A stretch of 64,000 nt of DNA from Nocardiopsis sp. CC223A. GTDB lineage: Bacteria; Actinomycetota; Actinomycetes; Streptosporangiales; Streptosporangiaceae. A program made the translations under genes and the position numbers. This document shows, one piece after another, positions 34,987-43,859 of this stretch; the stretch's first letter is position 1; each line of letters opens with the position of its first letter. Under the pieces are notes generated by a model that saw only the letters and a program-made list of their open reading frames with translations, was not told where the DNA came from and searched no databases. The DNA is taken from contig NZ_JASFDV010000020.1 in NCBI RefSeq assembly GCF_030766825.1, positions 1-64,000 of the forward strand. Reading direction: 5' to 3'.

Positions 34987-35262
34987 GCTCCCGATCCTCT
35001 CAGAAAACGGCTGATGGGGGTTCTTGAACACCACGGTTTTCTGAAGGGGTGCTTGAAGGCTCTGGGCGGGTTCCGAAGTCAGCCCGCTGAGGGCTTCAGA
35101 GAACGAAGGTTTTTTGAAGCGCTGCGCTTATGGCACAACCATCGTGCCGTGGCAGTAAACCCCGTTGCTCTTTTCCCAAGGACTGGACACAATCCCTGAC
35201 ATGCCTCTTCAGCCTCACGACACCCGTCGACCACACACCCTGGACGAATGGGAACACCGGCC

Positions 35263-35856
35263 ATGAACTACACCATCCGGTGCTACGTGCCTGCTGATGA
35301 GTCCTCCTGGCTGCGCTGCCGGGTTCTGTCCTTCCTGGGCACCTCCTACTACGACGATGTCCTACAGGCCAAACCACCCATCGCGGCCCCTGGTGTGGAG
35401 TTGGTGGCGGTCGATGACGAGGGCACCGTCGTCGGCCTCATGGATACCGTCATCGAGAACGAATCGGCAACCATTGACACCATCGCCGTGCATCCCGACC
35501 ATCAGCACCAAGGGCTGGGAAGATACCTGCTCGAGCACACCTGTTCCCTGGCTCGGCAACGAGGAGCGAGGACGCTGGACGCTTGGACCCGGGATGATGC
35601 GGACACACTGCGCTGGTACCGGGCGGTAGGGTTCACCGAGAGTGATCACTACCTCCATGTCTACGCTAGCCAGTACGCCTCTCCCGAAGAGCCCGAACAC
35701 GCGATTGCCGCGACCCGATCGGGGCTGCGCCCCGTGGCTGCCTTCTTCCACGCAAGCCTGGACAGGGAACAGCAGCTACGACGTGAATTCACGAGAGTGC
35801 ATGTCTGCCGCCGCTTCGCCAAGTCTCTCCCCTCTCCGCCTAGGCACCTTCTCTGA
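35263..35856 (+). CDS. GNAT-family N-acetyltransferase
   Basis: 197 residues. The acetyl-CoA site IAVHPDHQHQGLGRYLLEHT is intact, followed by ARTLDAWTRDDADTLRWYRA and VGFTESDHYLHV. The substrate is unknown; ordering fits small-molecule or protein N-acetyltransferases. The last 35 residues do not look like the family and may be read-through into a minus-strand gene remnant. ATG 35263 was chosen at MNYTIRCY. The gene lies in the decaying zone and its codon use is less GC-extreme. Confidence 0.85.
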   Translation: MNYTIRCYVPADESSWLRCRVLSFLGTSYYDDVLQAKPPIAAPGVELVAVDDEGTVVGLMDTVIENESATIDTIAVHPDHQHQGLGRYLLEHTCSLARQRGARTLDAWTRDDADTLRWYRAVGFTESDHYLHVYASQYASPEEPEHAIAATRSGLRPVAAFFHASLDREQQLRREFTRVHVCRRFAKSLPSPPRHLL

Positions 35857-36130
35857 CTCCTTTACGGCCTTCTCGACAGGCACCTGGGCGAGATCGCCCA
35901 GGTAGTCCACCAGGATCTGTGGTCATGTCATGTCTCGACCGTTTGCCTGCAATGAGTTGCAGGATTCAGGACTTCGCGTTCGGTGATTCGCCCGGCAATG
36001 AGGTTCCCAAGGCTCCACCCTCAAAGAGAGGGTGATGCGTGGGGGCGTGGCACGAGCGAACGGGAGGCACTCGACTCCGCTCTGGCTCGGCTCAAGACCT
36101 TCGTGAGGCGGGGCCCTGGAGACCGCGCAC
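35857..36130. other. Gene-poor interval with a possible minus-strand remnant
   Basis: No intact gene. A minus-strand frame through about 35790-35915 reads ILVDYLGDLAQVPVEKAVKE without a start, which could be a C-terminal remnant. Nothing else is supported. Confidence 0.35.
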
Positions 36131-36638
36131 GTGCGCCTGGTCGCCCAGGGGCTGGGGTCGGGCGAGCGCAGCATGTGGCACCACCTGCGCAACGCCCAGA
36201 CCGCATGCGAGAGCTGCCGCTCGTCCTACCGACTCAGCGACACCGGCCGAGAGGCCTTCGCGCACTTTCGCGGCAACGTCGCCGCCGTCCGCCGCGCCCG
36301 GCAGGCAGTCGTCGAGGGCGTCACGGTCGCAACCGGTATCCCGGTCCCGGAGTTCCTGATCCGCGGTTGTTCCAGAGCTGAGTCGGTGTCGGTGTACACG
36401 GCGCCGGCGGAACTCCTCGATCAGGGCTTGGTGGTCATCGGAGCGGACGGACGAGCCCGGCTCCACGAGGCCGTCGCCCTCGCGCCACTGACATTTTCAT
36501 GCCCGCCGACAGGAGACGGGCACCGCCGCAGGGCTGAGAGTGGGTCCAGGGCCATATGGAGTCCGGCTTTCAGATCTTTCATGAAAACTATTGAAACAAC
36601 TACGTTGCGTGCCTATCCTCTTACGGGAAGGAGGGTCG
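36131..36638 (+). pseudogene. Possible N-terminal fragment of an integrase-type transposase
   Basis: The frame reads AHVRLVAQGLGSGERSMWHH, then REAFAHFRGNVAAVRRARQA, which resembles the N-terminal HTH region of actinobacterial Mu/TniA-type transposases (from memory of that family). The catalytic domain is absent; after about 36490 the sequence loses this character and runs into the promoter of the XRE gene. Low certainty. Confidence 0.35.
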
Positions 36639-37499
36639 ATGGGTGACGCGACTGTCGGGCGGCGACGCCTGGGGATAGATCTTCGCAGGCTTCGTGAGCA
36701 GCGGGAGATGACGAACGCGCAGGTGGCGCGCGAATCCGGGTTGTCCGAAGCAACGCTGAGCCGGATCGAGAACGGCAAGCGGGTCGTCAAGCCGAGCGAA
36801 CTGCGTGTGCTCATGGACCTGTACGAGGTGACCGACGTTCAGCAACGCGAGCGGTTCGCCGCGATGTCGAGGCACACCGCCGAGGAGAACTGGTGGGATG
36901 ACTACGACGACGTTCTGCCCTCCGGCCTGGGGAGCTACGTCGGGCTGGAGGCGGAGGCCGATCGTCTGCGGAGCTACCACCCGAGCGTCATCCACGCACT
37001 GCTCGCCACCGAGGACTACGCCCGGGCGGTAACACGGGCGACCCTTCCTGCCTCCGGCGGTTCACAGCAGCACGTCGACCGGTTGGTCGAACTGAAAGTT
37101 CAGCGCCGCCAAGTGCTGGAGCGCAGGAATCCGCTGAGGTTGTGGGTCGTTCTCGACGAGGCCGCCCTTCGCAGGCCTTTCGGAGACGCGGAAACGATGC
37201 GCGCCCAGTTCCGGCATCTGGTGGAGATGGCGGATCGGCCGAACGTCACCGTGCAGGTCATGCCGTTGAGCCGAGGCCATCATGTGGGGCTGATCGGCCC
37301 CTTCACCCTGATCGAGTTCGAAAATCCCGACGATCTGGACCACGTCTACGTCGAATCCCCGGCCGGGAACCTGTTCCTCCAGAAAAAGCCGCTGGTGGCA
37401 GAATTCCGGGAGAGGTTCTCCTTGTTGAGTGCTTCGGCGCTGGCCCCTGAGGACCTCGAAGCATTCGTCTCCGGCATCGCGAAGGATCTGACCGAATGA
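36639..37499 (+). CDS. XRE regulator with DUF5753 (WhiJ-like)
   Basis: 286 residues. HTH: LRRLREQREMTNAQVARESG then EATLSRIENGKRVV. DUF5753: SYHPSVIHALLATEDYARAV, LWVVLDEAALRRPFGD, NVTVQVMPLSRGHHVGLIGP and the late YVESPAGNLFLQKK. AAGGAGGG lies just upstream of ATG 36639. The stop overlaps the following DUF397 start. This is the second WhiJ/DUF397 pair in the window, lacking an ATPase partner. Confidence 0.93.
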   Translation: MGDATVGRRRLGIDLRRLREQREMTNAQVARESGLSEATLSRIENGKRVVKPSELRVLMDLYEVTDVQQRERFAAMSRHTAEENWWDDYDDVLPSGLGSYVGLEAEADRLRSYHPSVIHALLATEDYARAVTRATLPASGGSQQHVDRLVELKVQRRQVLERRNPLRLWVVLDEAALRRPFGDAETMRAQFRHLVEMADRPNVTVQVMPLSRGHHVGLIGPFTLIEFENPDDLDHVYVESPAGNLFLQKKPLVAEFRERFSLLSASALAPEDLEAFVSGIAKDLTE

Positions 37500-37711
37500 C
37501 TGTTGTCCCCGACCTCTCCGGTGCGCGCTGGTTCAAGGCCAGAGCGAGCGAGACCGCCCAGGGCTGCGTGGAGGTGGCGCATCTGGAGGAGGGCACGGTG
37601 GTGCGGGACTCCAAGGACCCGCAGGCAGGCGTGCTGTTCTTCACCCCGCACGAGTGGGAGTGCTTCCTTGACGGGGCGCACAAGGGCGAGTTCGCCCGGC
37701 CCGCTCGGTAA
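37496..37711 (+). CDS. DUF397 small protein
   Basis: 71 residues: GARWFKARASETAQGCVEVA, then VVRDSKDPQAGVLFFTPHEW. Starts by ATGA overlap with the XRE gene, so partner stoichiometry is set by coupling. It is followed by a 14-bp stem terminator. Confidence 0.88.
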   Translation: MTVVPDLSGARWFKARASETAQGCVEVAHLEEGTVVRDSKDPQAGVLFFTPHEWECFLDGAHKGEFARPAR

Positions 37712-37721
37712 CCCAGAAAAC

Positions 37722-37770
37722 CGCCGCCCGGGACGTCATCGAGTTGACGCCCATGCCGTCCCGGGCGGCG
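37722..37770 (+). terminator. Terminator-like hairpin
   Basis: A perfect 14-bp inverted repeat (CGCCGCCCGGGACG and its complement) with a 21-nt loop, between the DUF397 stop and the next small gene. There is no T-run, so it could also act as attenuator for the gene at 37790. Confidence 0.6.
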
Positions 37771-37789
37771 CCGACCGAAGGGAGACCCC

Positions 37790-38023
37790 TTGGAAGAGGA
37801 CCACACCGACGGCACCACACCTGTTTACCACGACGACCCCGGAGCGGAGTTCTTCGAGCTGCGGCTGACGAAGGGCGAGCACAAGGGGAGGGCGTTCGCC
37901 TGGGGAATGGAACTCCCCGACGGCTGCACCGTCATCTACAACATTCTGGACCGCTCGATCATCAAGGGGAGCCTGCCGGAGAACACCGCCCGGCGACTGC
38001 GCGCCGAACTCGTCTGGCTCTGA
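37790..38023 (+). CDS. Hypothetical protein, 77 residues
   Basis: Acidic N-terminus, then FFELRLTKGEHKGRAFAWGM and ELPDGCTVIYNILDRSIIKG. No recognised family. It starts with TTG after AGGGAG. It follows the XRE/DUF397 pair and may be part of that module. Confidence 0.55.
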   Translation: MEEDHTDGTTPVYHDDPGAEFFELRLTKGEHKGRAFAWGMELPDGCTVIYNILDRSIIKGSLPENTARRLRAELVWL

Positions 38024-38031
38024 CGAGCGGT

Positions 38032-38062
38032 GGGGCCGGTGCCCGCGACGGGCACCGGCCCC
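38032..38062. terminator. Bidirectional intrinsic terminator
   Basis: A 14-bp perfect stem with a 3-nt loop (GGGGCCGGTGCCCG-cga-complement), followed by GCTGTTTT on the plus strand, between convergent genes ending at 38023 and 38075. Confidence 0.85.
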
Positions 38063-38074
38063 GCTGTTTTCGAG

Positions 38075-39184
38075 TCATGGTGAGCCGACCGGGTGCTCCC
38101 ACGGCCCCAGGGAGCCGGCCCGTGCCCGACATGCGCCGCCCGGCAGGTCGACCTCCAGGGAGAACTCCTCCAGGCCGGGCCGGTCCGCCTCGAACAGGCG
38201 CCGGTGGGCGTCGCACAGTCGGTCTACCAATGGCAGCCTCCCACCGCCGGTGACCGATCCGTCCGGCCACAGGTACGCCCACGATCCGTCCGGCGTACCG
38301 AGGTACACGATCCGGCCGTGACCGCCGTTGAACGGGCGCAGCCCCAGACCGATGCGCACCCCCGGAAACATCAGCATGAAACGGGTGAGCAGATCGCGTT
38401 CGACCACGTCACCGGAGGTGAACGGCACGACCGCGGTCGCTTCCGGTCGGTGATCCAACCCGGGGAAGTCCCCGTCCGGGACACGCTGGGTGCGGTCGTG
38501 CATGAACACGGCGTCGCGCACGAACGGCCCAGAGGCCTGCCCCGCCCCGGTCCCGGCCAGGGTCACCACGGGTGTGCGCTGCCATTCCGAGGAGGCGGCC
38601 CACGGGGTGACGACCACCGCGCCCGGCTCCGCGCACGCGAACCATGCCGGGGGAAGGCGGCTGACCGCGCAGGTGGAGATGACGGCGTCGTAGGTGTCAG
38701 ATCCGGCTGGCAGTGCCCCGGTGACGACCCGCACCGCGGATCCGTCGAGCCGCGCCCGCGCATGCGCCGCCACATCGGGGTCGATCTCCACGGTCGTGAC
38801 CTGCCCTGTGGGCCCGACCAGCGATGCCAGGACCGCCGCGTTCCAGCCGCTGCCGGTACCGATCTCCAGAACGCGCATGCCCGGCTCGACCCGGGCCGTG
38901 GCGATCATGTCCGCCATGAGCTGCGGCGCCGACGAGGACGAGCTGGGTTCGTTGCGCGGTCCGCCCCCGCCGTCGTTGGCCTGGATGGTCACCGCGTCCT
39001 GCGTGTAGACGATCCGGGCCCACCGCTCAGGGTCGGCGGTACGGAACAGCGGCAGGCCGGTCGCGCTCGGCCAGATCATGTCGGGGATGAAACGGTGCCG
39101 GGGGTGGTCCGAGAAGGCGGCGCGGATCGCGTCGGGGGTGTCCAGGCCGGCGACGAGTCGCTCGTGCATGTCGTCGAGCGCCAC
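38075..39184 (-). CDS. PCMT-like methyltransferase
   Basis: 369 residues. The N-terminal half is a protein-L-isoaspartate O-methyltransferase fold: HRFIPDMIWP, SSSSSAPQLMADMIATARVE, VLEIGTGSGWNAAVLASLVG and VTTVEIDPDVAAHARARL. The C-terminal extension (about 190-369) is typical of actinomycete relatives found with ribosomal-peptide systems (graspetide and FxLD-type), where the methyl group installs an aspartimide or ester. No ATP-grasp or lanthipeptide gene is nearby. GTG start overlaps the TAG of the 39-residue gene by one base. Confidence 0.88.
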   Translation of the reverse strand: MALDDMHERLVAGLDTPDAIRAAFSDHPRHRFIPDMIWPSATGLPLFRTADPERWARIVYTQDAVTIQANDGGGGPRNEPSSSSSAPQLMADMIATARVEPGMRVLEIGTGSGWNAAVLASLVGPTGQVTTVEIDPDVAAHARARLDGSAVRVVTGALPAGSDTYDAVISTCAVSRLPPAWFACAEPGAVVVTPWAASSEWQRTPVVTLAGTGAGQASGPFVRDAVFMHDRTQRVPDGDFPGLDHRPEATAVVPFTSGDVVERDLLTRFMLMFPGVRIGLGLRPFNGGHGRIVYLGTPDGSWAYLWPDGSVTGGGRLPLVDRLCDAHRRLFEADRPGLEEFSLEVDLPGGACRARAGSLGPWEHPVGSP

Positions 39185-39303
39185 TACTCCACCTCTCCGG
39201 TTCCGTTGCAGCCGGGGCAGGTCATGAGGACCTCCTGGCTGTCCCAGTCGTCCTTCTTCTCTCCGTCGTGCTTGCTGATGATGGTGCCGTCACCCCTGCA
39301 CAT
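39184..39303 (-). CDS. Small Cys-rich protein coupled to the methyltransferase gene
   Basis: 39 residues from ATG 39303 (MCRGDGTIISKHDGEKKDDW, then MTCPGCNGTGEVE), with AGGAA 7 nt upstream. The CPGCNGTG and an upstream CSMCRGDG resemble a DnaJ-type zinc module cut at the start. Its stop and the methyltransferase start share a base, a strong sign it is translated. It could be the methyltransferase's substrate or a metal-binding partner. Inference only. Confidence 0.5.
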   Translation of the reverse strand: MCRGDGTIISKHDGEKKDDWDSQEVLMTCPGCNGTGEVE

Positions 39304-39328
39304 CGAGCATTTCCTGGGCGACGAAACC

Positions 39329-39814
39329 TCACATTCGCGAGTGGGGCGGCTCCGGGGCCCCGGAATCCGGAGGAAACGGGCGCCAGAAGCGCTGTCCGGG
39401 CGCCTCCAGCGCGGCCATGAACGATTCCAGGGTGGGCTTGATGACCGTGGGCGCGGTCAGGACGGACGGGGACCGGTCGCAGGCCACCCAAAGACCACCG
39501 TTGTGGTGAATGGTGTACCGGTCGCCGTAGTACCGACGCATCGCGGTGAACGCGGTCCGGGTGGGGGCGGCCTGTGGGGCATCGGGCTCGGGGGTGCCCT
39601 TGTGGACGGTGAAGGCCTCCAGCGGCCACACGAGTCGTCGTGCGGCGAAGGGGACGTCCCCGGCGGAGACGTTCGGCAGGGACATGGTGGACGGCAGGTG
39701 CCCGAGCCGGCCGGCCATCACTTCGGGATCGCCCATGCGATAGCGCAGGACGGACTCTTCGAGAACCATCGAGAAGCGGTGCCCGCCGCGCCTGAGGATG
39801 CGCGAACGGTCCAT
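39329..39814 (-). CDS. Truncated DUF5753 domain fused to unknown C-terminal domain
   Basis: 161 residues. The first 75 (GGHRFSMVLEESVLRYRMGD, then VWPLEAFTV) are the second half of a DUF5753 domain as in WhiJ-like regulators, but no HTH or first half precedes them. The rest (AMRRYYGDRYTIHHNGGLWV, then ESFMAALEAPGQRFW) is unrecognised. Either a regulator relic or a stand-alone ligand domain. Part of the minus-strand run leading to the methyltransferase. Confidence 0.55.
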   Translation of the reverse strand: MDRSRILRRGGHRFSMVLEESVLRYRMGDPEVMAGRLGHLPSTMSLPNVSAGDVPFAARRLVWPLEAFTVHKGTPEPDAPQAAPTRTAFTAMRRYYGDRYTIHHNGGLWVACDRSPSVLTAPTVIKPTLESFMAALEAPGQRFWRPFPPDSGAPEPPHSRM

Positions 39815-39855
39815 GCGGGCGTCCACCGCCGCCCCGGGTGCACGCCCCGGGTGCG

Positions 39856-40158
39856 TCAGGGGAGCAGGTCGCTCACCTTCGCCCTGATGTCCGCGATGTG
39901 CTCCAAGGACTTTCCGCTCAGGAGCGAGGAGCCGATGTCGGCGTCGATGGACGCGATCATCCACTGCGCGATGGTCCGGCGTTCGCGGGGGGCCATGGTC
40001 GGGAAGTGGATCCCCACCACGCTGACGTTCGCGTCCAGGGTGTCCCGCAGCTCGCCGCGGGCCGTGTCGAGGTGGCGCTCCAAAAACCCGAACCACCACG
40101 AGGAATTGATGTAGGTGTTCCGTTCCGGATCCCGGTCGAACATGATGACCGCCGTCAT
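39856..40158 (-). CDS. Hypothetical protein, 100 residues
   Basis: MTAVIMFDRDPERNTYINSS, then FGFLERHLDTARGELRDTLD and APRERRTIAQWMIASIDADI. No recognised family; a small helical domain. Its ATG overlaps the stop of the upstream gene (ATGA), so translation is coupled. Part of the same operon-like series. Confidence 0.6.
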   Translation of the reverse strand: MTAVIMFDRDPERNTYINSSWWFGFLERHLDTARGELRDTLDANVSVVGIHFPTMAPRERRTIAQWMIASIDADIGSSLLSGKSLEHIADIRAKVSDLLP

Positions 40159-40544
40159 TTCTTCGAGTCCTCCGCATGCTTCGGGGAGTCCGATTCTGCC
40201 GGGTCGCCACCCGGGGTGCGGCCGCGTGCCCCGCACACCGTGCCGACCCGCCGGCGCCTGCCCGGGGAAGCCGAGGGCGAGCTGTTCGGGGCGGAGCCGG
40301 GGCGGTTCAGGCCGTGGCGGTCGGCGACCTCGCGGACGGCGGTGGTGACGATCCGCCGGTAGGAGTCGGGTGTGTAGGAGCCCCGGGCGTAGAGCCTGCG
40401 GTACAGCGGCAGCAGTCCGGGGCGTTCGCGGGAGAGTCGGGCCCGGTACCACTCGCGGGTGCCGGGCCGCAGGCGCAGCACGATCGGGGTGGCGCGGGCG
40501 GCGACGGTCGCGCGGTGCCCGCCGGTAAGGGCCGGGCGTTCCAC
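40155..40544 (-). pseudogene. C-terminal fragment of an Rv2578c-type radical SAM protein
   Basis: 129 residues. The middle reads IVLRLRPGTREWYRARLSRE, then LYRRLYARGSYTPDSYRRIV, which resembles the C-terminus of the Rv2578c radical SAM family. The CxxxCxxC domain is missing; no match is found upstream to 40672. The tail is Arg/Pro-rich and atypical. Probably a remnant whose stop now couples to the next gene. Confidence 0.45.
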
Positions 40545-40672
40545 GCGCCCCGGTGCCGGTCGACGGTACAGCGGTGGACGGCGATCGGAACCGGTGGGCG
40601 GCGGGCGGCGTCAGGAGAGAGGGGAGCCGACGGCGGCTTCTCCGCGTTCCTTCCCACCGCGAAAGGCCTTCC

Positions 40673-42214
40673 GTGGACCCCCGATTCGCCGACCTGGACC
40701 CCGCAGAGGTCCTCGACCCCTTCTACTCCCAGATCCGCCAGGCGGTGGACATGGGGGAGGAGACCTATGACGAGATCGTCGAGCGGGTCATCGACGACAG
40801 CCTGATGATCGACCTGCCCCTAGAGATCCAGGCGGGGGAGTACGAGGCACTGGAGGGTGTGGGCCGGGCGGACCTGCGTGCGTGGCTGGTGGAGGTGCTG
40901 CGTGCGGAGTTTGTCGCCCACCGGGAGTGGCAGCGCGGCCTGACCGGGGGGCCCACCGACGCCGAGCGGCTGACCGAGGCCCTGTACGCCCTGGAGGAGC
41001 ACGGGATCGTCGCCCGTGAGGACTTCGCCTGCTGCCAGCGGTGCGGCTTGTTGGAGATCCGCGACGAGGGCCTCGACGACGGCTCGGACCCGCGCGGCTA
41101 CGTCTTCTACCACGAGCAGGACACCGGCGACGATCCGCTGCACCTGACCTTCGACACCCCGGACGATTCGGACGAGGCCCGCACCGTGTTGGGCGGCGAG
41201 GTCGTCGGCGTCCTGCTCGACCACGGGCTGAGCGTGGAGTGGAATGGCGACCCCGACCTGCGGATCAAGGTGAGGATGAGCAGTTGGCGCACACCCCGCC
41301 ACGGGGAACTCGCCGTGTTCCCCGAGGCGGTCCGGGCCACGGTCACAGGGGACGACACCCCGATCCTGCGCGAAGCGCGGCGCGCCTGGGACCGCGCACC
41401 GTTGCGCACCGCGCCGACGGACCCGCTGGTGGACGGGGCCGTCGAGGCCGACGGATTCCACTTCACCGTCACGGAGGTTCGGGACGGGGTCCCGGCGCTG
41501 GATCAGGAGGACGGCACCCTGGCCCCGCAGGGCCGGTTCGTCGTCGTCGGGTTGACCGTGCACAACCCCAAACCGGTCCTGGGCGGCTTCTCCCCCGCAG
41601 CCCACGTCCTGCACGACACCCTGGGCCGTACCCACACCTTCCACCAGGAGGCGACGCTCGGGCACGCGCTCACCGTGTACCCGCGCGTGTTCTCCGGTCC
41701 CGGGACGATCCTGGCCGGCCTGGTGTTCGACCTCCCGCGGGACGCGGTCCCGTCCCACCTCATGGTCAACGGGCACGCCCGCGCCGACTTGCCCGAGCCT
41801 CTCCGGGCCCCGGCCCCCGCCACCGCGGCCGGAGGTCGGCTGTGGGCCATGGTCACGGCCGTGCGGACCGACCTGCGCACCGTCGGCGGGGTCCTGGGGA
41901 ACCGCACCGCGCGCGGCAGGTACGTGGTGGTCGGCGTGGCGCTCGCGGTGCGGTCGTCGCATTCCATGGAGCTGTTCCCCACGGACGGCCACGTGCTCCA
42001 CGACGCCGACGGCAACGCTTACGAGGTCGACCGGGAGGCCACGCACTGCTTCCAGGGCGGGGGGACGAACGCGATCCTGACCAAGGGGGTCAGGACGGAG
42101 ACGGTCCTGGTGTTCGACGTGCCCGACGGCGCGGTGCCCGACCGGGTGCGCCTGGCCGGGCCGTCCCGTGAAGAGGGGCTGCTCGAACTGCTTCTCCCGG
42201 TGCCGCGCACCTGA
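40673..42214 (+). CDS. Large protein with two DUF4352-like domains
   Basis: 513 residues, no signal peptide. The N-terminal half (about 1-220) has ACCQRCGLLEIRDEG and YVFYHEQDTGDD, similar to DUF6891-type actinobacterial proteins (uncertain). Two Ig-like DUF4352 (TRF2-like) domains follow: VEADGFHFTVTEVRDG to about 375, and VTAVRTDLRTVGGVLGNRTA to about 510. DUF4352 normally sits on lipoproteins, so a soluble fusion is unusual. GTG 40673 follows AAAGG. Function unknown. Confidence 0.75.
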   Translation: MDPRFADLDPAEVLDPFYSQIRQAVDMGEETYDEIVERVIDDSLMIDLPLEIQAGEYEALEGVGRADLRAWLVEVLRAEFVAHREWQRGLTGGPTDAERLTEALYALEEHGIVAREDFACCQRCGLLEIRDEGLDDGSDPRGYVFYHEQDTGDDPLHLTFDTPDDSDEARTVLGGEVVGVLLDHGLSVEWNGDPDLRIKVRMSSWRTPRHGELAVFPEAVRATVTGDDTPILREARRAWDRAPLRTAPTDPLVDGAVEADGFHFTVTEVRDGVPALDQEDGTLAPQGRFVVVGLTVHNPKPVLGGFSPAAHVLHDTLGRTHTFHQEATLGHALTVYPRVFSGPGTILAGLVFDLPRDAVPSHLMVNGHARADLPEPLRAPAPATAAGGRLWAMVTAVRTDLRTVGGVLGNRTARGRYVVVGVALAVRSSHSMELFPTDGHVLHDADGNAYEVDREATHCFQGGGTNAILTKGVRTETVLVFDVPDGAVPDRVRLAGPSREEGLLELLLPVPRT

Positions 42215-42338
42215 CGACCCGGTGGTCCCCGGAACGTGCGCCTTTCCCCTCGATCCCGTGGTGGTGAAGCGGAACCCGTCGGCCTCGACAGGCTCGCATG
42301 GTGGTGGGGGCACCTCCGCCGGGCGGCCTTGTGTGTGG

Positions 42339-42377
42339 AAACCGATCGGTTTACGATGAGTCGAAGCCGATCGGTTC
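42339..42377. promoter_or_regulatory. Paired TetR operators before the membrane protein gene
   Basis: AAACCGATCGGTTT (42339-42352) and AAGCCGATCGGTTC (42364-42377), centres 25 bp apart, about 100 bp before the start at 42478. Same palindrome as at 43814, 44479, 44503, 45567 and 45591. Confidence 0.85.
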
Positions 42378-42477
42378 TGCTCGGGTGGGCCGGTCGTGTC
42401 CGTGATCTGTGGGTGCCGTCGGCGGCGTCGCCGGGTTTTCCCCCGAAGCGGCCGTGCCGTCGAGACCGGAGTGAGAG

Positions 42478-43779
42478 ATGAGCGGGACCCACCCCTTCCG
42501 TGTGCTGTGCGCCAGACCCCTGTGGATCGCCAACGGCGCCGTCACGGGCGTTCTCGCTCTGTTGTTCGCCGTGTTCTACGTCGGCGCCAACATCGATCCG
42601 GTCGGCCACATGCAGGCGCTGCCCGTCGGGCTGGTCGACGCCGACGAGGGGAGCGGTGTCGGCGGCGAGCGGGTGGACCTGGGGGCGCAGATCGTCGCGT
42701 CGGTCACGGATCCGACGATCTCGGACAGGGGCGGGATCGACTGGCAGGTGATGGACGAGCGGGAAGCGCAAGAAGCGCTCGGCCGGGGCGACCTGTACGG
42801 TGCACTCGTCGTCCCCGCCGACTTCACCACCTCCGCCCTCGCGCTGACCGACGCCGAGGCCACCGGTACCCCGGCCCGCCCGACACTGACGGTGCTGACC
42901 AACCGGTCCGCCGGAGGCGTGGGCTCCGGTCTGGCACTGGATGCGGCGACGCGGGTGGCACAGCGCGCCTCGCTCGAGGTGGGCGAGGTGCTGGCCGCAC
43001 GGAGCGGGACCGGGTGGGCGGAGCAGCCCGCCGCGGCGCGCGTCCTGCTGGCCGACCCGGTCGCCGTCGAGGTCGAGGACGGCCACCCGCTCGACCCGCG
43101 CAGCGGCCTGGGGATGACGGCGTTCTACTACGCGCTCACCCTGGTGGTCTGCGGCATGCTCGCCGCCAACGTCATCAGCGGCCAGGTGGATCACGCCCTC
43201 GGCCACACCCACAACGACATCGGCCCACTGCGCCTGCACCGGCCGCTGATCCGGGCGACCCGGGTGCAGACCCTCGCCATCGGAGTCACCCTCATGGTCG
43301 GCCTGTCCCTGCCGATGGGCACCCTGGCAGTGGTCGGCGCGGTCGGCATCATGGGCATGGACGCCCCCCACCTGCCGCTGCTGTGGCTGTACTCGGTGTG
43401 CGCCATCGCGGTCTCGGGGGTCGGCGCGCTCGCCCTCCTCGCCGTCTTCGGCACCCCCGGCATGCTGGTGGTGACGCTGGTCTTCATCGGGACGGGGGTG
43501 CCGACGGCCGGTGCCGTCACCCCTCTGGAGGCGCTGCCCGGTTTCTACCGCCTCCTCGCGGAGTTCGAGCCGTTGCGGCAGATCACCGACGGCCTCCGCG
43601 CGATCCTCTACTACGACGCCCGGGCCGACGCGGGCCTGGCCCGGGGCTGGACGATGATGGCCGTCGGCCTCGCGGCGGCCGTGCTGTTCGGCTTCGGTGT
43701 GACCGGCTGGTACGACCGTAAGGGGCTGCACCGCGTCCCCGCCGCGGCGGAGCCCGAGGAGGCGGCCGCCCCGGTGTAG
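42478..43779 (+). CDS. YhgE/Pip-like (ABC-2-type) membrane protein
   Basis: 433 residues. One N-terminal helix (about 18-38), a large extracytoplasmic domain (40-210) with LPVGLVDADEGSGV and YGALVVPADFT, then five to six helices. This is the topology of DUF3533/YhgE-Pip and ABC-2 export proteins, some linked to drug export or membrane stress. It is controlled by the paired TetR operators upstream and lies just ahead of the TetR gene. Substrate unknown. Confidence 0.85.
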   Translation: MSGTHPFRVLCARPLWIANGAVTGVLALLFAVFYVGANIDPVGHMQALPVGLVDADEGSGVGGERVDLGAQIVASVTDPTISDRGGIDWQVMDEREAQEALGRGDLYGALVVPADFTTSALALTDAEATGTPARPTLTVLTNRSAGGVGSGLALDAATRVAQRASLEVGEVLAARSGTGWAEQPAAARVLLADPVAVEVEDGHPLDPRSGLGMTAFYYALTLVVCGMLAANVISGQVDHALGHTHNDIGPLRLHRPLIRATRVQTLAIGVTLMVGLSLPMGTLAVVGAVGIMGMDAPHLPLLWLYSVCAIAVSGVGALALLAVFGTPGMLVVTLVFIGTGVPTAGAVTPLEALPGFYRLLAEFEPLRQITDGLRAILYYDARADAGLARGWTMMAVGLAAAVLFGFGVTGWYDRKGLHRVPAAAEPEEAAAPV

Positions 43780-43813
43780 CCGAACGCGGTCCGGGTCTCT
43801 CACCGCACCTTGG

Positions 43814-43827
43814 AAACCGGTCGGTTT
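43814..43827. promoter_or_regulatory. TetR operator, autoregulatory
   Basis: AAACCGGTCGGTTT, 33 bp before the TetR start. A degenerate second half-site may lie about 25 bp downstream. Confidence 0.8.
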
Positions 43828-43859
43828 TCAATCTGGTCGAACCGGGTTAACCTCCCGGT

